This document shows, piece by piece, positions 36,475-44,698 of a DNA stretch of 64,000 nucleotides (its first letter is position 1; each line of letters starts with the position of its first letter). The DNA is from Xanthobacter agilis (GTDB taxonomy: Bacteria > Pseudomonadota > Alphaproteobacteria > Rhizobiales > Xanthobacteraceae). The stretch is taken from positions 1-64,000 of the forward strand of contig NZ_JABWGX010000026.1 of NCBI RefSeq assembly GCF_021730435.1. Reading direction: 5' to 3'. Made by a program: the position numbers and the translations under genes. The notes beneath the pieces were generated by a model, which saw only the letters and a program-made list of their open reading frames with translations, was not told where the DNA came from and did no database searches.

Positions 36475-38466
36475 TTACAATTCAATGCCATCGGCAGGGT
36501 CCATCGACGCCTGCCGGGCGACCGATGTGACCTGCTGGCGGAGGCTTCGCGCCTTGGCGGCATCCACGTCCGGTTCATCGTCGAGCATGTCGAACTCCCC
36601 GATTGGCGGGTGATCCGGCAGCGCGATCTCCTCGTGCTCGGGCAATTCCGGCTCGCGGCGGATACCGGCATTGGCCGGATCGGTGCCGCTGCCATCGGCA
36701 TTCCTCTGCGGCGCCCCCGCTGACGCGGCCGGAATCGCCAGCGCCGACCAATCATCGGCTGGTGGCTTTGCCGGGCCTTTTCCGGTTTGCGGTTTGGGCG
36801 GGGGCAGCAGGCGCTCGCGAAAGCGCGCGTCCTCGTAATAGCGCGCCTTCTTGGCTCGGATGGGTGGCACGCCCGCGACCAGCAGCAATTCGTCGGCGGG
36901 TGGGAGCTGCATCACCTCGCCGGGGGTGAGCAGCGGCCGTGCCGTCTCCTGCCGCGACACCATGAGGTGGCCGAGCCAGGGTGACAGCCGGTGCCCGGCA
37001 TAGTTGGTGGAATCGCGCATCTCGGTCGCTGTGCCGAGCGCATCCGATACCCGCTTGGCGGTGCGCTCGTCATTGGTTGCGAAGGCGACGCGCACATGGC
37101 AATTGTCGAGCACGCTATTGTTCGCGCCATAGGCTTTCTCGATCTGGTTGAGGCTCTGCGCGATCAGGAAGGATTTGATGCCGTAGCCCGCCATGAAGGC
37201 CAAAGCCGACTCGAAGAAGTCGAGCCGGCCGAGCGCTGGAAACTCGTCCAGCATCAGCAGGAGTCGGTGACGGTTGGCCGACGTCTTCAGGTCTTCGGTC
37301 AACCGCCGCCCGACCTGATTGAGCAGCAGGCGGATCAGCGGTTTGGTGCGGTTGATGTCGGAGGGAGGCACGACAAGGTAGAGGCTGACGGGCTTCTCGC
37401 CCGCCACCAGATCGGCGATGCGCCAGTCGCACCGCGACGTCACCTTCGCCACCACGGGATCGCGATAGAGACCGAGGAACGACATGGCGGTGGAGAGAAC
37501 GCCCGACCGCTCGTTGTCGCTCTTGTTCAGAAGCTCGCGGGCCGATGACGCGATGACGGGATGAACGCCAGCCTCGCCCAGATGCGGTGTGTTCATCATG
37601 GCGCGCAACGTCGCCTCGACGGGGCGTTTCGGATCGGAGAGAAAATTGGCGACGCCGGCGAGCGTCTTGTCGGCTTCCGCATAGAGAACGTGCAGGATCG
37701 CGCCGACCAGCAGCGAATGGCTGGTCTTTTCCCAATGGTTGCGCTTGTCGAGCGCGCCTTCGGGATCGACGAGGATGTCTGCGATGTTCTGCACGTCGCG
37801 GACTTCCTTGTCGCCGCGCCGCACCTCCAGCAGTGGATTATAGGCCGATGACGTGGGATCGGTCGGATCAAACAGCAGCACGCGACCGTGCCGCGACCGG
37901 AAGCCGGCGGTTAGGCCCCAATTCTCACCCTTGATGTCATGAATGATCGTGCTGCCCGGCCAGGTCAGCAGCGTCGGCACGACGAGGCCGACGCCCTTGC
38001 CCGATCTGGTCGGGGCGAAGCACAGCACATGCTCGGGACCGTCATGACGGAGATAGTCGCGCTCAAGCCGGCCGAGCAGGACGCCATCGGGACCGAGCAG
38101 ACCGGCGACCTTGATTTCCTCCGGTTCGGCCCAACGCGCCGATCCATAGGTGGCGACGTTCTTCGCCTGCCGCGCCCGAACGACGGACAGGCCGATCGCG
38201 ACGGCGATGGCGATGAAGCCGCCCGAAGCCGCGATGATCGCCCCTTCCACGAAGACCTTTGGCGCATAGGCATCGTAGAAATACCACCACCAGAAGAAGG
38301 CGGGCGGATAGTAGATCGGCCAGCCCGCCACCATGAACCATGGCTCGCCGAGCTGCGCCTGAAAGCCGAGTTGCCACGCTGTCCACTGCGTCGCCGCCCA
38401 TGTCGTCAATAAAACGATGATGGAAACAAGGGCGATCTGCCCCCAAAGAATCTGGCCTCCGCGCAT
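36475..38466 (-). CDS. traG: Coupling protein TraG (VirD4-like)
   Basis: A 663-residue type IV coupling protein that brings the relaxase-DNA complex to the channel. Two N-terminal membrane segments (LVSIIVLLTTWAATQWT and the FIAIAVAIGLSVV helix), Walker A PTRSGKG near residue 154, and Walker B LLLMLDEFPALGRL are clear. The C-terminus is Pro/Glu-rich. Start at MRGGQIL (38466). Confidence 0.96.
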   Translation of the reverse strand: MRGGQILWGQIALVSIIVLLTTWAATQWTAWQLGFQAQLGEPWFMVAGWPIYYPPAFFWWWYFYDAYAPKVFVEGAIIAASGGFIAIAVAIGLSVVRARQAKNVATYGSARWAEPEEIKVAGLLGPDGVLLGRLERDYLRHDGPEHVLCFAPTRSGKGVGLVVPTLLTWPGSTIIHDIKGENWGLTAGFRSRHGRVLLFDPTDPTSSAYNPLLEVRRGDKEVRDVQNIADILVDPEGALDKRNHWEKTSHSLLVGAILHVLYAEADKTLAGVANFLSDPKRPVEATLRAMMNTPHLGEAGVHPVIASSARELLNKSDNERSGVLSTAMSFLGLYRDPVVAKVTSRCDWRIADLVAGEKPVSLYLVVPPSDINRTKPLIRLLLNQVGRRLTEDLKTSANRHRLLLMLDEFPALGRLDFFESALAFMAGYGIKSFLIAQSLNQIEKAYGANNSVLDNCHVRVAFATNDERTAKRVSDALGTATEMRDSTNYAGHRLSPWLGHLMVSRQETARPLLTPGEVMQLPPADELLLVAGVPPIRAKKARYYEDARFRERLLPPPKPQTGKGPAKPPADDWSALAIPAASAGAPQRNADGSGTDPANAGIRREPELPEHEEIALPDHPPIGEFDMLDDEPDVDAAKARSLRQQVTSVARQASMDPADGIEL

Positions 38467-38582
38467 ACAGGCTCCGATTGGCAAAAAAGACGGAGCCGAT
38501 CAGAGAATAGCCCTTCCGGCCAGAAGCAACAGAAAATCCGATGCGTCGGGGTTTCGGATACCATGGCGAAGAAAAAGGATGG

Positions 38583-38882
38583 TCAGTGCCGAACCGGGCG
38601 AGCTTCAGCCGCCGCCTGTTCCAATATCTTGCGATAGCCGACCTTCGTCATCCAGCGCGCGCGGGCAAGATGGCTTTCCCAGCATCTGCGTGTGCGTTCG
38701 GCGTCCGTGACCGGATCGCGGTGCAGCACGATCCGCGCCACCTCCGTCCAGTCGGCCCCGTCGGTCTCTGCATCAAGCAGACGCATGTACGTGACGAAAT
38801 GTGCCTCGTCATAGATCGTGATCTCTGGCGCAGCCGGAGCCAGGTCATCGACATCGGGATCAAGCTCGGGGCGCACTCGCAT
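38583..38882 (-). CDS. DUF2285 protein (short form)
   Basis: A 99-residue protein starting MRVRPELDPDVDD; the core (ITIYDEAHFVTYMRLLDAETDGADWTEVARIVLHRDP, then RCWESHLARARWMTKVGY) matches the DUF2285 family often found next to traG. No catalytic residues are known. It is the first gene of the traG transcript and is divergent from the XRE gene at 38990. Confidence 0.8.
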   Translation of the reverse strand: MRVRPELDPDVDDLAPAAPEITIYDEAHFVTYMRLLDAETDGADWTEVARIVLHRDPVTDAERTRRCWESHLARARWMTKVGYRKILEQAAAEARPVRH

Positions 38883-38931
38883 CGCACGGCCCTCCCTCGG
38901 ATGTAGCGCCATATAGAATCCCGAAATGGGA

Positions 38932-38950
38932 TAATCCTGAATCAGGATTA
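38932..38950. promoter_or_regulatory. 19-bp palindrome between DUF2285 and xre genes
   Basis: TAATCCTGA and TCAGGATTA, one base apart, form a perfect palindrome about 40 bases before the XRE gene and 50 bases before the divergent DUF2285-traG unit. A second, shorter repeat (ATCCC...GGGAT, 38918-38932) touches it. A likely operator for the XRE regulator controlling both directions. Confidence 0.6.
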
Positions 38951-38989
38951 GCGGAAAGGCTCCCCTTTTTCAACGGAGAGCCGTCCCGA

Positions 38990-39253
38990 ATGCAGAAATC
39001 CTTGCGCACGCCCCGACAAATACTGCTGCAAACTCTTCTCGTCGAAGCGCGCAAGGCCAAGGGACTTACACAGGCCGAGTTGGCGGAAGCGCTGAACAAG
39101 CCGCAATCGTTCGTCGCCAAGTATGAGAACGGCGAGCGACGGATTGATGTCGTTGAGTTTGTCGACATTACAGCGGCCCTTGGCGTCTCCACCGCCGATC
39201 TCCTTGCCAGGATAGAACCTGTCGTGATGCGACCGCGACAGCCGGGCAATTGA
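38990..39253 (+). CDS. XRE-family transcriptional regulator
   Basis: An 87-residue protein with one helix-turn-helix: LLVEARKAKGLTQAELAEALNKPQSFVAKYENGERRIDV, residues about 17-55, then a short tail. Typical of small ICE or phage repressors. The palindrome at 38932-38950 sits in its promoter region, opposite the traG-side promoter. Confidence 0.9.
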   Translation: MQKSLRTPRQILLQTLLVEARKAKGLTQAELAEALNKPQSFVAKYENGERRIDVVEFVDITAALGVSTADLLARIEPVVMRPRQPGN

Positions 39254-39272
39254 ATACCACAACGCCACACGA

Positions 39273-39307
39273 ATCGGAATGATCGTTCCTGGAACGATCA
39301 TTCCGAT
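39273..39307. promoter_or_regulatory. Perfect 35-bp palindrome between two xre genes
   Basis: Arms of 17 bases (ATCGGAATGATCGTTCC and its exact complement) are separated by a single T. Each arm itself contains GGAATGATCGTTCC, an imperfect 14-bp palindrome, so the site has two inverted half-operators side by side. It lies between the end of the first XRE gene and the start of the second (39326). There is no T run, so it is better explained as an operator than a terminator. Confidence 0.75.
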
Positions 39308-39325
39308 GCTGGTTCCTCTGCCGTC

Positions 39326-39547
39326 ATGGATCTCAAGGAGGTCATGGCGGTTAACCTGCGTCGGATTCGCCATGATCGGGAAATGACGCAAGAGGAACTG
39401 GCCGACAACGCCAGCTTGAGCGCGCGCTATATCGGCGCGATCGAGCGCGCGGACGTGTCAGCGAGCGTCACAGTGTTGGGGCAGATTGCCGATGCGCTCG
39501 GGATCGAACCGGGCGAGCTATTGAAATCCTCAAGCGGCTCGGGCTGA
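39326..39547 (+). CDS. Second XRE-family regulator
   Basis: A 73-residue protein that is nearly only a helix-turn-helix domain (NLRRIRHDREMTQEELADNASLSARYIGAIERADVSASV). It starts 18 bases after the 35-bp palindrome, which is likely its operator. Its last 18 bases overlap the end of the convergent lysR gene. Confidence 0.88.
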   Translation: MDLKEVMAVNLRRIRHDREMTQEELADNASLSARYIGAIERADVSASVTVLGQIADALGIEPGELLKSSSGSG

Positions 39548-40438
39548 CGATTTCATCTGGATCGCGAGGTCGAGAAGGTTCTTGAGCGCGGGGCTGCCGT
39601 TGTGCGGCGACCAGACAGCGCTGAATCGGGCCGCTTCGGGCTCATCGCCGATCGGGCGAAACACCACGCCGGGGAACGTGACATGGCTCGCGGCCTCGGT
39701 CGTCAGGGTGATCCCGTCGCCCGTAGCGACCATGTGCATGAGCGTATCCCGGCCAACATCGCGACGATGGACCTGCGGAGAAGCTCCGCGCTCCGCGACG
39801 CGGCGCACCACATGGTCGAACACTTGCGGGCCGGAGGCTCCCGTGCGGACAAGGAATGTTTCCCGCACGAGGTCGCGCCACAGGACCGAAGGAGACAAGG
39901 CCAGCGGATGGGTGATTGGCAAGGCCGCGACGATGGGCTCCCGCCACAGTTCGCGGGAATGGCAATCTGGCGGCGGCGGCGTGTTGACGACGAAAGCCAC
40001 GTCGAGCTTGCCATCCCGCACAAGGCCAATCGTTTCCGATGACCGCCCCTCAGCGATGATTTGCTCGATGCCGGGATAGGCGTTGCGATAGCGCTGACGC
40101 AATTCGGCGAGGAAACCAGCGGCGATCGATGTGTGGAGGCCGATGTGAAGCCGTCCCTCAGTGCCAGCCGCGAGAGCACCGACTGTTCGGACGACATGAT
40201 CGAGATGCCCTATGCCGGCAGAAACTCCGGCGACAAACTGGCGTCCGGCCTCGGTGAGCCGGACGCCGCGATGCCGCCGTTCGAAAAGCTGGACGCCGAG
40301 CGTCTCTTCAAGAGCCTTAACGCGCGCGCTGATGCTTGACTGCGTGACGCCAAGGACGTTCGCCGCGTGACGGAAATTCAGATGTTCGGCGACAGCCAGG
40401 GTCTGGATCAACGACACCATTGGAATGCGGCCGGTCAT
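39530..40438 (-). CDS. LysR-family transcriptional regulator
   Basis: A 302-residue LysR-type regulator: N-terminal winged helix (MVSLIQTLAVAEHLNFRHAANVLGVTQSSISARVKALEE) and a complete substrate-binding domain (LHIGLHTSIAAGFLAEL, LDVAFVVNTPP, DGITLTTEAASHV). Starts at 40438 or six codons later. The target is unknown; the SDR at 40825-41577 upstream on the same strand is a candidate. A close HTH-only relative lies directly upstream. Confidence 0.9.
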   Translation of the reverse strand: MTGRIPMVSLIQTLAVAEHLNFRHAANVLGVTQSSISARVKALEETLGVQLFERRHRGVRLTEAGRQFVAGVSAGIGHLDHVVRTVGALAAGTEGRLHIGLHTSIAAGFLAELRQRYRNAYPGIEQIIAEGRSSETIGLVRDGKLDVAFVVNTPPPPDCHSRELWREPIVAALPITHPLALSPSVLWRDLVRETFLVRTGASGPQVFDHVVRRVAERGASPQVHRRDVGRDTLMHMVATGDGITLTTEAASHVTFPGVVFRPIGDEPEAARFSAVWSPHNGSPALKNLLDLAIQMKSSARAA

Positions 40439-40495
40439 CAGCAGCGACGTCGCTGACGATATCGTCTCTCCCTTGCTGTTCCGTCTTCTCATGCG

Positions 40496-40750
40496 CTACC
40501 CAAGCTCTCGGATACCGGCAGCGATCTCCTCGATGAAGTGTCGGCCGGCTTCGGTGAGACGGACGCCGCGCGGAGGCCGCTCACAGAGAAGAATTTCTAA
40601 GTCCTGCTCCAGCATCGTGATGCGGGTGCTGACGCTGGACCGGCTGACACCGAGCACATTGGCCGCGTGGCGGAAGTTTAAGTGCTCCGCCACAGCCAAT
40701 GCCTGGATCAAGGATGCCAAAGGGATGCGCGAACCGAGAGGTGAGCGCAT
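40496..40750 (-). CDS. HTH-only LysR-like protein (truncated paralogue)
   Basis: An 84-residue protein with just the LysR winged helix (LASLIQALAVAEHLNFRHAANVLGVSRSSVSTRITMLEQDLEI) and a short tail to IAAGIRELG, then a stop. The start at 40750 has GGGGGA upstream and aligns with the start of the full-length LysR that follows. The missing ligand domain could mean decay, or a dominant-negative partner. Confidence 0.65.
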   Translation of the reverse strand: MRSPLGSRIPLASLIQALAVAEHLNFRHAANVLGVSRSSVSTRITMLEQDLEILLCERPPRGVRLTEAGRHFIEEIAAGIRELG

Positions 40751-40766
40751 CCCATTCCCCCATGGA

Positions 40767-40785
40767 GGGTCAGTTTCTCTGACCC
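40767..40785. promoter_or_regulatory. Inverted repeat before the HTH-only lysR
   Basis: GGGTCAG and CTGACCC with a 5-base loop (TTTCT), 17 bases upstream of the proposed start. Possible LysR binding site or attenuating hairpin. Confidence 0.45.
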
Positions 40786-40824
40786 GATGAGAGGAAAGTC
40801 GGCGCATGTCCTGCAACCAATGGC

Positions 40825-41577
40825 TCACCAAGGCAGAGCCCTATCGGCGCTGAAATAGCCGCCGGTGGGGCCGGTATCTTCAAGAAGCGCTAGTTTGACG
40901 GGTGCGGCAGCACCCTGCTCGACGGCCTGAAACCCCTGATGCCCATTCAGGTCCGTCGCGGTGAATCCCGGATCGGCGGAATTGACCAGAATGCCTGATG
41001 GCTTGAGTTGTGCGGCCAACTGCACCGTCAGCATGTTCAGCGCCGCCTTGGAAGCATTGTAGCCGATCAGCTTGTGGGCCGCGAAGGGCCATGCGGGATC
41101 GCCGTTGTTCGTCAGGGAGCCCAATTCACTGGAGACGTTGACGATGCGGCCGGACGACGACTTCTTCAGGAGCGGCAGGAAGGCTTGCGTGACCGCGAGC
41201 GTGCCAAAGACATTGGTCTCGAACGTCGCGCGCACGGCCTCGACGCTCGCGATCTCCGGTGGGCCGTCCTCCTGGCGGGCAATCCCTGCATTGTTGACGA
41301 GAATGTCGAGTCCGCCGAATTTCTTCTCGAAATCGGCTGCTGTTTCAGCGAGGTCGACGGTATTGCCGAGGTCGATGCGAACGCTGTCCACATCGAGACC
41401 TTCCCCGCGCAGGGTCTGGGCGGCAGCCTCGCCCTTCTCTGGATCGCGGGCACCCAGGACGACCTGAACTCCTGCTTTGGCCAGTTGCCGGGAAATCTCA
41501 AAGCCGATGCCCTTGTTGGCGCCTGTGACGAGCGCGACTCGGCGGTGTGACGTGGATGTTTCGGGAGAAGTGGCCAT
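40825..41577 (-). CDS. SDR-family oxidoreductase (carbonyl-reductase-like)
   Basis: A 250-residue SDR. Cofactor loop TGANKGIGFEISRQLAKAG near residues 18-36 (the GANKGIG form, as in carbonyl reductases), NNAG, catalytic Ser in VSSELGSLT and YNASKAALN. Probably NADPH-dependent reduction of small carbonyl compounds. It is divergent from the TetR gene, with a shared 60-base control region containing a 9-bp inverted repeat. ICE cargo. Confidence 0.92.
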   Translation of the reverse strand: MATSPETSTSHRRVALVTGANKGIGFEISRQLAKAGVQVVLGARDPEKGEAAAQTLRGEGLDVDSVRIDLGNTVDLAETAADFEKKFGGLDILVNNAGIARQEDGPPEIASVEAVRATFETNVFGTLAVTQAFLPLLKKSSSGRIVNVSSELGSLTNNGDPAWPFAAHKLIGYNASKAALNMLTVQLAAQLKPSGILVNSADPGFTATDLNGHQGFQAVEQGAAAPVKLALLEDTGPTGGYFSADRALPW

Positions 41578-41609
41578 GGTCTTTCCTTCTGTTGCGAAAT
41601 CGACTATCC

Positions 41610-41643
41610 ATTCAAAATATGAGGAAACCTTCAGATTTTGAAT
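41610..41643. promoter_or_regulatory. Inverted repeat in the SDR/TetR control region
   Basis: ATTCAAAAT (41610-41618) and ATTTTGAAT (41635-41643) are perfect complements with a 16-base gap, between divergent SDR and TetR genes. The right arm overlaps the proposed TTG start of tetR, so binding there would block both promoter and start. A typical TetR operator arrangement. Confidence 0.65.
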
Positions 41644-42288
41644 TCGCATATGTCCCTGCAACGTGAAGCCCCCGCAAGGCCCCGGAAAATACCAGTTCAG
41701 TCGCGCTCCGAAGCGACTGTGGACGCTATTTACGAGGGAGCCATTCAGGTTTTGGTGGAGGCCGGTCCACGGCATCTGACGACGACCAGAGTGGCCGAAC
41801 GCGCCGGCGTGTCGGTCGGCACGCTTTATCAGTATTTTGCCAACATCGACGGCTTGATGGCGGCAATACTCGAACACCACCTCGGCAAGGTCATCGACAC
41901 GGTTGTCGTCATCTGCGCTGAACAGCGCGGGCAGCCGCTTCACGCGATGGCTCAGGCGCTGACCGATGGGTTCATTGATGCCAAATCGGAGCGGCTGGAC
42001 GTGACGAAGGCCCTATACGCGGTCGCTTATGACTTGAAGGGGCTCGAGCTGATCGAGCGAATGTCCGAGCGTTCCGTCAAAGCCATCCGGGACATGCTGA
42101 CGACAGCGCCCGACATGGTGATCGACGTGCCAGATCAGGTCGCTGCCGTCATTCATGCGGCGATGGCCGGTGCGGTGCAGATCGTTCTGAGCAAAGCAAC
42201 CAATTCGACGGACCTGCTCGAATTGCGCTATCATATGCGGCATCTTGTGATGGGTTATCTCGGCTCCCTCGTCACCGACTCGCGATAG
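41638..42288 (+). CDS. TetR-family transcriptional regulator
   Basis: A 216-residue TetR regulator: HTH with TVDAIYEGAIQVLVEAGPRHLTTTRVAERAGVSVGTLYQYFANIDGLM, then the ligand-binding helices. The TTG at 41638 has GAGGA 12 bases upstream; an ATG at 41650 lacks a ribosome site but may be the real start. It probably represses the divergent SDR and itself through the repeat at 41610-41643. Confidence 0.9.
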   Translation: MNSHMSLQREAPARPRKIPVQSRSEATVDAIYEGAIQVLVEAGPRHLTTTRVAERAGVSVGTLYQYFANIDGLMAAILEHHLGKVIDTVVVICAEQRGQPLHAMAQALTDGFIDAKSERLDVTKALYAVAYDLKGLELIERMSERSVKAIRDMLTTAPDMVIDVPDQVAAVIHAAMAGAVQIVLSKATNSTDLLELRYHMRHLVMGYLGSLVTDSR

Positions 42289-42351
42289 CAATTATTTTTG
42301 ATCGCGAATACGGCGCGAGCGTTCTTCTTCCTGGGTGTTGTCAGCCCGTGT

Positions 42352-44406
42352 TCATATTGAAATTCCTCTTGGTCGCCCAAGCTGCCACGATACCGACCCG
42401 CCCTGGACGACGCCCGACACCTCACGTCCAAGCTGACGGTCGATAACGGGCCGCCACGGAACAAGCGTGAACTCGTGGGACTTTTCGACGATGGCAAACT
42501 TGCCGCTCGATAGCTGCACGGTTCCCGTGAAGGTCCCCGCAACAGTCTCGCCATCGGCGGCGGCCCGGAAAGGCTTTGCTCTTTCCTGCGCCAGCGCCGC
42601 GCCGATGCGGGCCGCCTCGCGCTCCTGAAGCGTGGCGATCAAATTGCGCCGATAAGCGATGCGACCGTCCGTCTGATGGATGGCATCGCCTCGGTCGATC
42701 AGAGTCTCACGTCGGCGCTCCATCGCCTCGCGCACGTCATTGCCGAAACCAGCCGGCGACAGATCAGACGCGCTTGCGCCAACCAGCCGCCGGTCGAGCC
42801 AGGTCGCGCCATCCGATCCGATCTGGCGCTCGAGGTCGAAGGTCGATAGGACGCGGATGTTGGCACGGGCATTCCGGCCCGCGTCATGGGCAGCGGCGCG
42901 AGCCTCAAGATCCTCCGGGACGCGCCAATGATCGGCGTCGATCCGCTCCACGATCCCGGCCCGCCGCAACGCCTCCAGGCGACGGACATGGGCATCGACG
43001 AAACCCTCATAGTCCCCACCCGGCACACGGCCGTCGAACCGGGCCTTCTCCAGATGCCGGCTCGGCCGATAGATGCCGTCCTCGGCCATGCCGGCAATAG
43101 CGCGATCGGACGGACGGCCTGCACTGTTGGGCGGCCCGATCTCGATGACGCTCCCGATGCGGGCATCCTCAACTTTGGCCGAGTCGATGCCGGAAACATG
43201 ATGCGTGCGCCCGTCGATCCCATCGACAACCAGCGTCAGGTTGTCGCCCAACTCGTCGGAAAGATGTTTGTCGATGACGCGGCCGGCGATCGGCACCGCT
43301 GGCGCGCCGTCGTGAATCTCGAAGCTCATCGGATCGCGTTCTGCGCCCTCGGCCCGGAGCGCCTTCTGCATGGTGCGAACGATGTCGCCACGCTCGCCCA
43401 TCTCGCGCAGGGTCGGCTCCAGCCGTTCGCTCAACTCCCATACACCCGGCGCGTGTTCCGTCGCGAGACCCATGTCGCGGAGCTTGCCGAGACGGCGCAG
43501 CCGCATGGTCCGGTCGGACTGGCCGCGCAGATCGTCTGGTTCATGGCGCAGGTCGATCAAACGGCCATCGGCCTCCGCAATCATCGCCCGGTCGATACGG
43601 GTGAGCCGGTCCTGGCCGATCTCCGCCATAAGCTTGCGGCGCTGTTCGATCTCGGTGACGGGGCCAAGCTCCAGCGTTGCCAGTTCGCTCGCCCGCTCGC
43701 GGATGCCGCCCGCGAGATAGTCGCCGTTGATGACGAGATCCTCGCCCAGGGCGTCGCGGCCATTGACGATGACATGGACGTGCGGATGGCCGGTGTTGTG
43801 GTGATTGACGGCGACCCAATCGAGCTTGGTGCTGAGGTCGATCTCGACCTGCAACATCAGCTCGCGGGTGTAGCCGGTAAGGTTGGCGAGATCGGCGGAG
43901 TCCTCGGGCGAGACGATGAAGCGGAACTGGTGGCGATCGTCCTTGCCCCGATCGAGGAAGGCATCGCCATCGGCGCGGTCATCCGCCGCCGAATAGAGCT
44001 GCCCACGTTCGCCGTCGCGGGACGTGCCGTCGCGCTGGATATAGCGAAGATGCGCGGCAGCCTTGCCGCTGCGGCCGGCGGCGCGAACAGACCGTGATTT
44101 GACGATAACGCGGCGGCTACCGGGCTGGCGATGGCTCCAGCCGTTCGACAGATTGCGAGCGCGGACGAAGGCCGCGCCGCGCCCGCGCTGCACGCCCCGC
44201 CCAGAGGAGATAGTGTTCTTGTCTTTCGCGGCACGATTGGCGCCGCCGCCCTTCGCCGACCGGCTTCGACCTGAAGCGGCCTGCTGCTGGCGGGTGATCT
44301 TGCGAACCTTGCTGAGGAAGCTCTTGGCCTGACGACCGGCCTTCGGCGCGTCAGAGCGCACCCGGCCGGGCCTTGGCCGGAAGCGGTTGTCGTCGTCAGT
44401 GCTCAT
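42352..44406 (-). CDS. Conjugative relaxase (DUF3363 / VirD2-like)
   Basis: A 684-residue relaxase that nicks oriT and leads transfer. The N-terminus is Arg/Lys-rich and disordered; the relaxase core has HLRYIQRDGTSRDGE, FRFIVSPEDS, and the metal-binding HNTGHPHVHVIVNG (HPHVH at residues 207-211). The rest matches the DUF3363 proteins that are the standard relaxases of these alphaproteobacterial ICEs, including the WHVPEDL-like HWRVPEDLEARAA. The nicking Tyr is not assigned. It is preceded by a 290-base gap that may be oriT. Confidence 0.9.
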   Translation of the reverse strand: MSTDDDNRFRPRPGRVRSDAPKAGRQAKSFLSKVRKITRQQQAASGRSRSAKGGGANRAAKDKNTISSGRGVQRGRGAAFVRARNLSNGWSHRQPGSRRVIVKSRSVRAAGRSGKAAAHLRYIQRDGTSRDGERGQLYSAADDRADGDAFLDRGKDDRHQFRFIVSPEDSADLANLTGYTRELMLQVEIDLSTKLDWVAVNHHNTGHPHVHVIVNGRDALGEDLVINGDYLAGGIRERASELATLELGPVTEIEQRRKLMAEIGQDRLTRIDRAMIAEADGRLIDLRHEPDDLRGQSDRTMRLRRLGKLRDMGLATEHAPGVWELSERLEPTLREMGERGDIVRTMQKALRAEGAERDPMSFEIHDGAPAVPIAGRVIDKHLSDELGDNLTLVVDGIDGRTHHVSGIDSAKVEDARIGSVIEIGPPNSAGRPSDRAIAGMAEDGIYRPSRHLEKARFDGRVPGGDYEGFVDAHVRRLEALRRAGIVERIDADHWRVPEDLEARAAAHDAGRNARANIRVLSTFDLERQIGSDGATWLDRRLVGASASDLSPAGFGNDVREAMERRRETLIDRGDAIHQTDGRIAYRRNLIATLQEREAARIGAALAQERAKPFRAAADGETVAGTFTGTVQLSSGKFAIVEKSHEFTLVPWRPVIDRQLGREVSGVVQGGSVSWQLGRPRGISI

Positions 44407-44698
44407 GGCTGAGCCGCCCGAAACCGCCGATTTCGGGGAAGAGTGCCGCGAGAAACGCCGGAAATACTGGCTTTGCCGCGCCTCGCGGCACCATGAAGGC
44501 CCGGCGACGGTGCCGCCCCAAACAGTGTGCAGACAAGGGCTTGGCCCCCGGATCGGACCCATGGGGTGCCGTCCGCTTTAATCTTGCCCTCCCGCCTGCC
44601 TTCCTGTTCTGCCCCTCCTGCCCAGGGATGAGACTGTCGCCAGCAGCCCCATCCTCTGCACACTGAGACCTGCCGCACGATGCCCCTGACCCCGTTGC
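44407..44698. other. Candidate oriT / transfer control region
   Basis: A gene-free 292-base segment between the divergent-looking ends of relaxase and lytic transglycosylase (both minus strand), pyrimidine-rich on the plus strand. CAGTGTGCAGA at 44523-44533 and its exact complement at 44655-44665 flank a 121-base core. Upstream of the relaxase is the usual place for oriT, but I see no nic sequence that matches a known family, so the assignment is inference. Confidence 0.4.
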
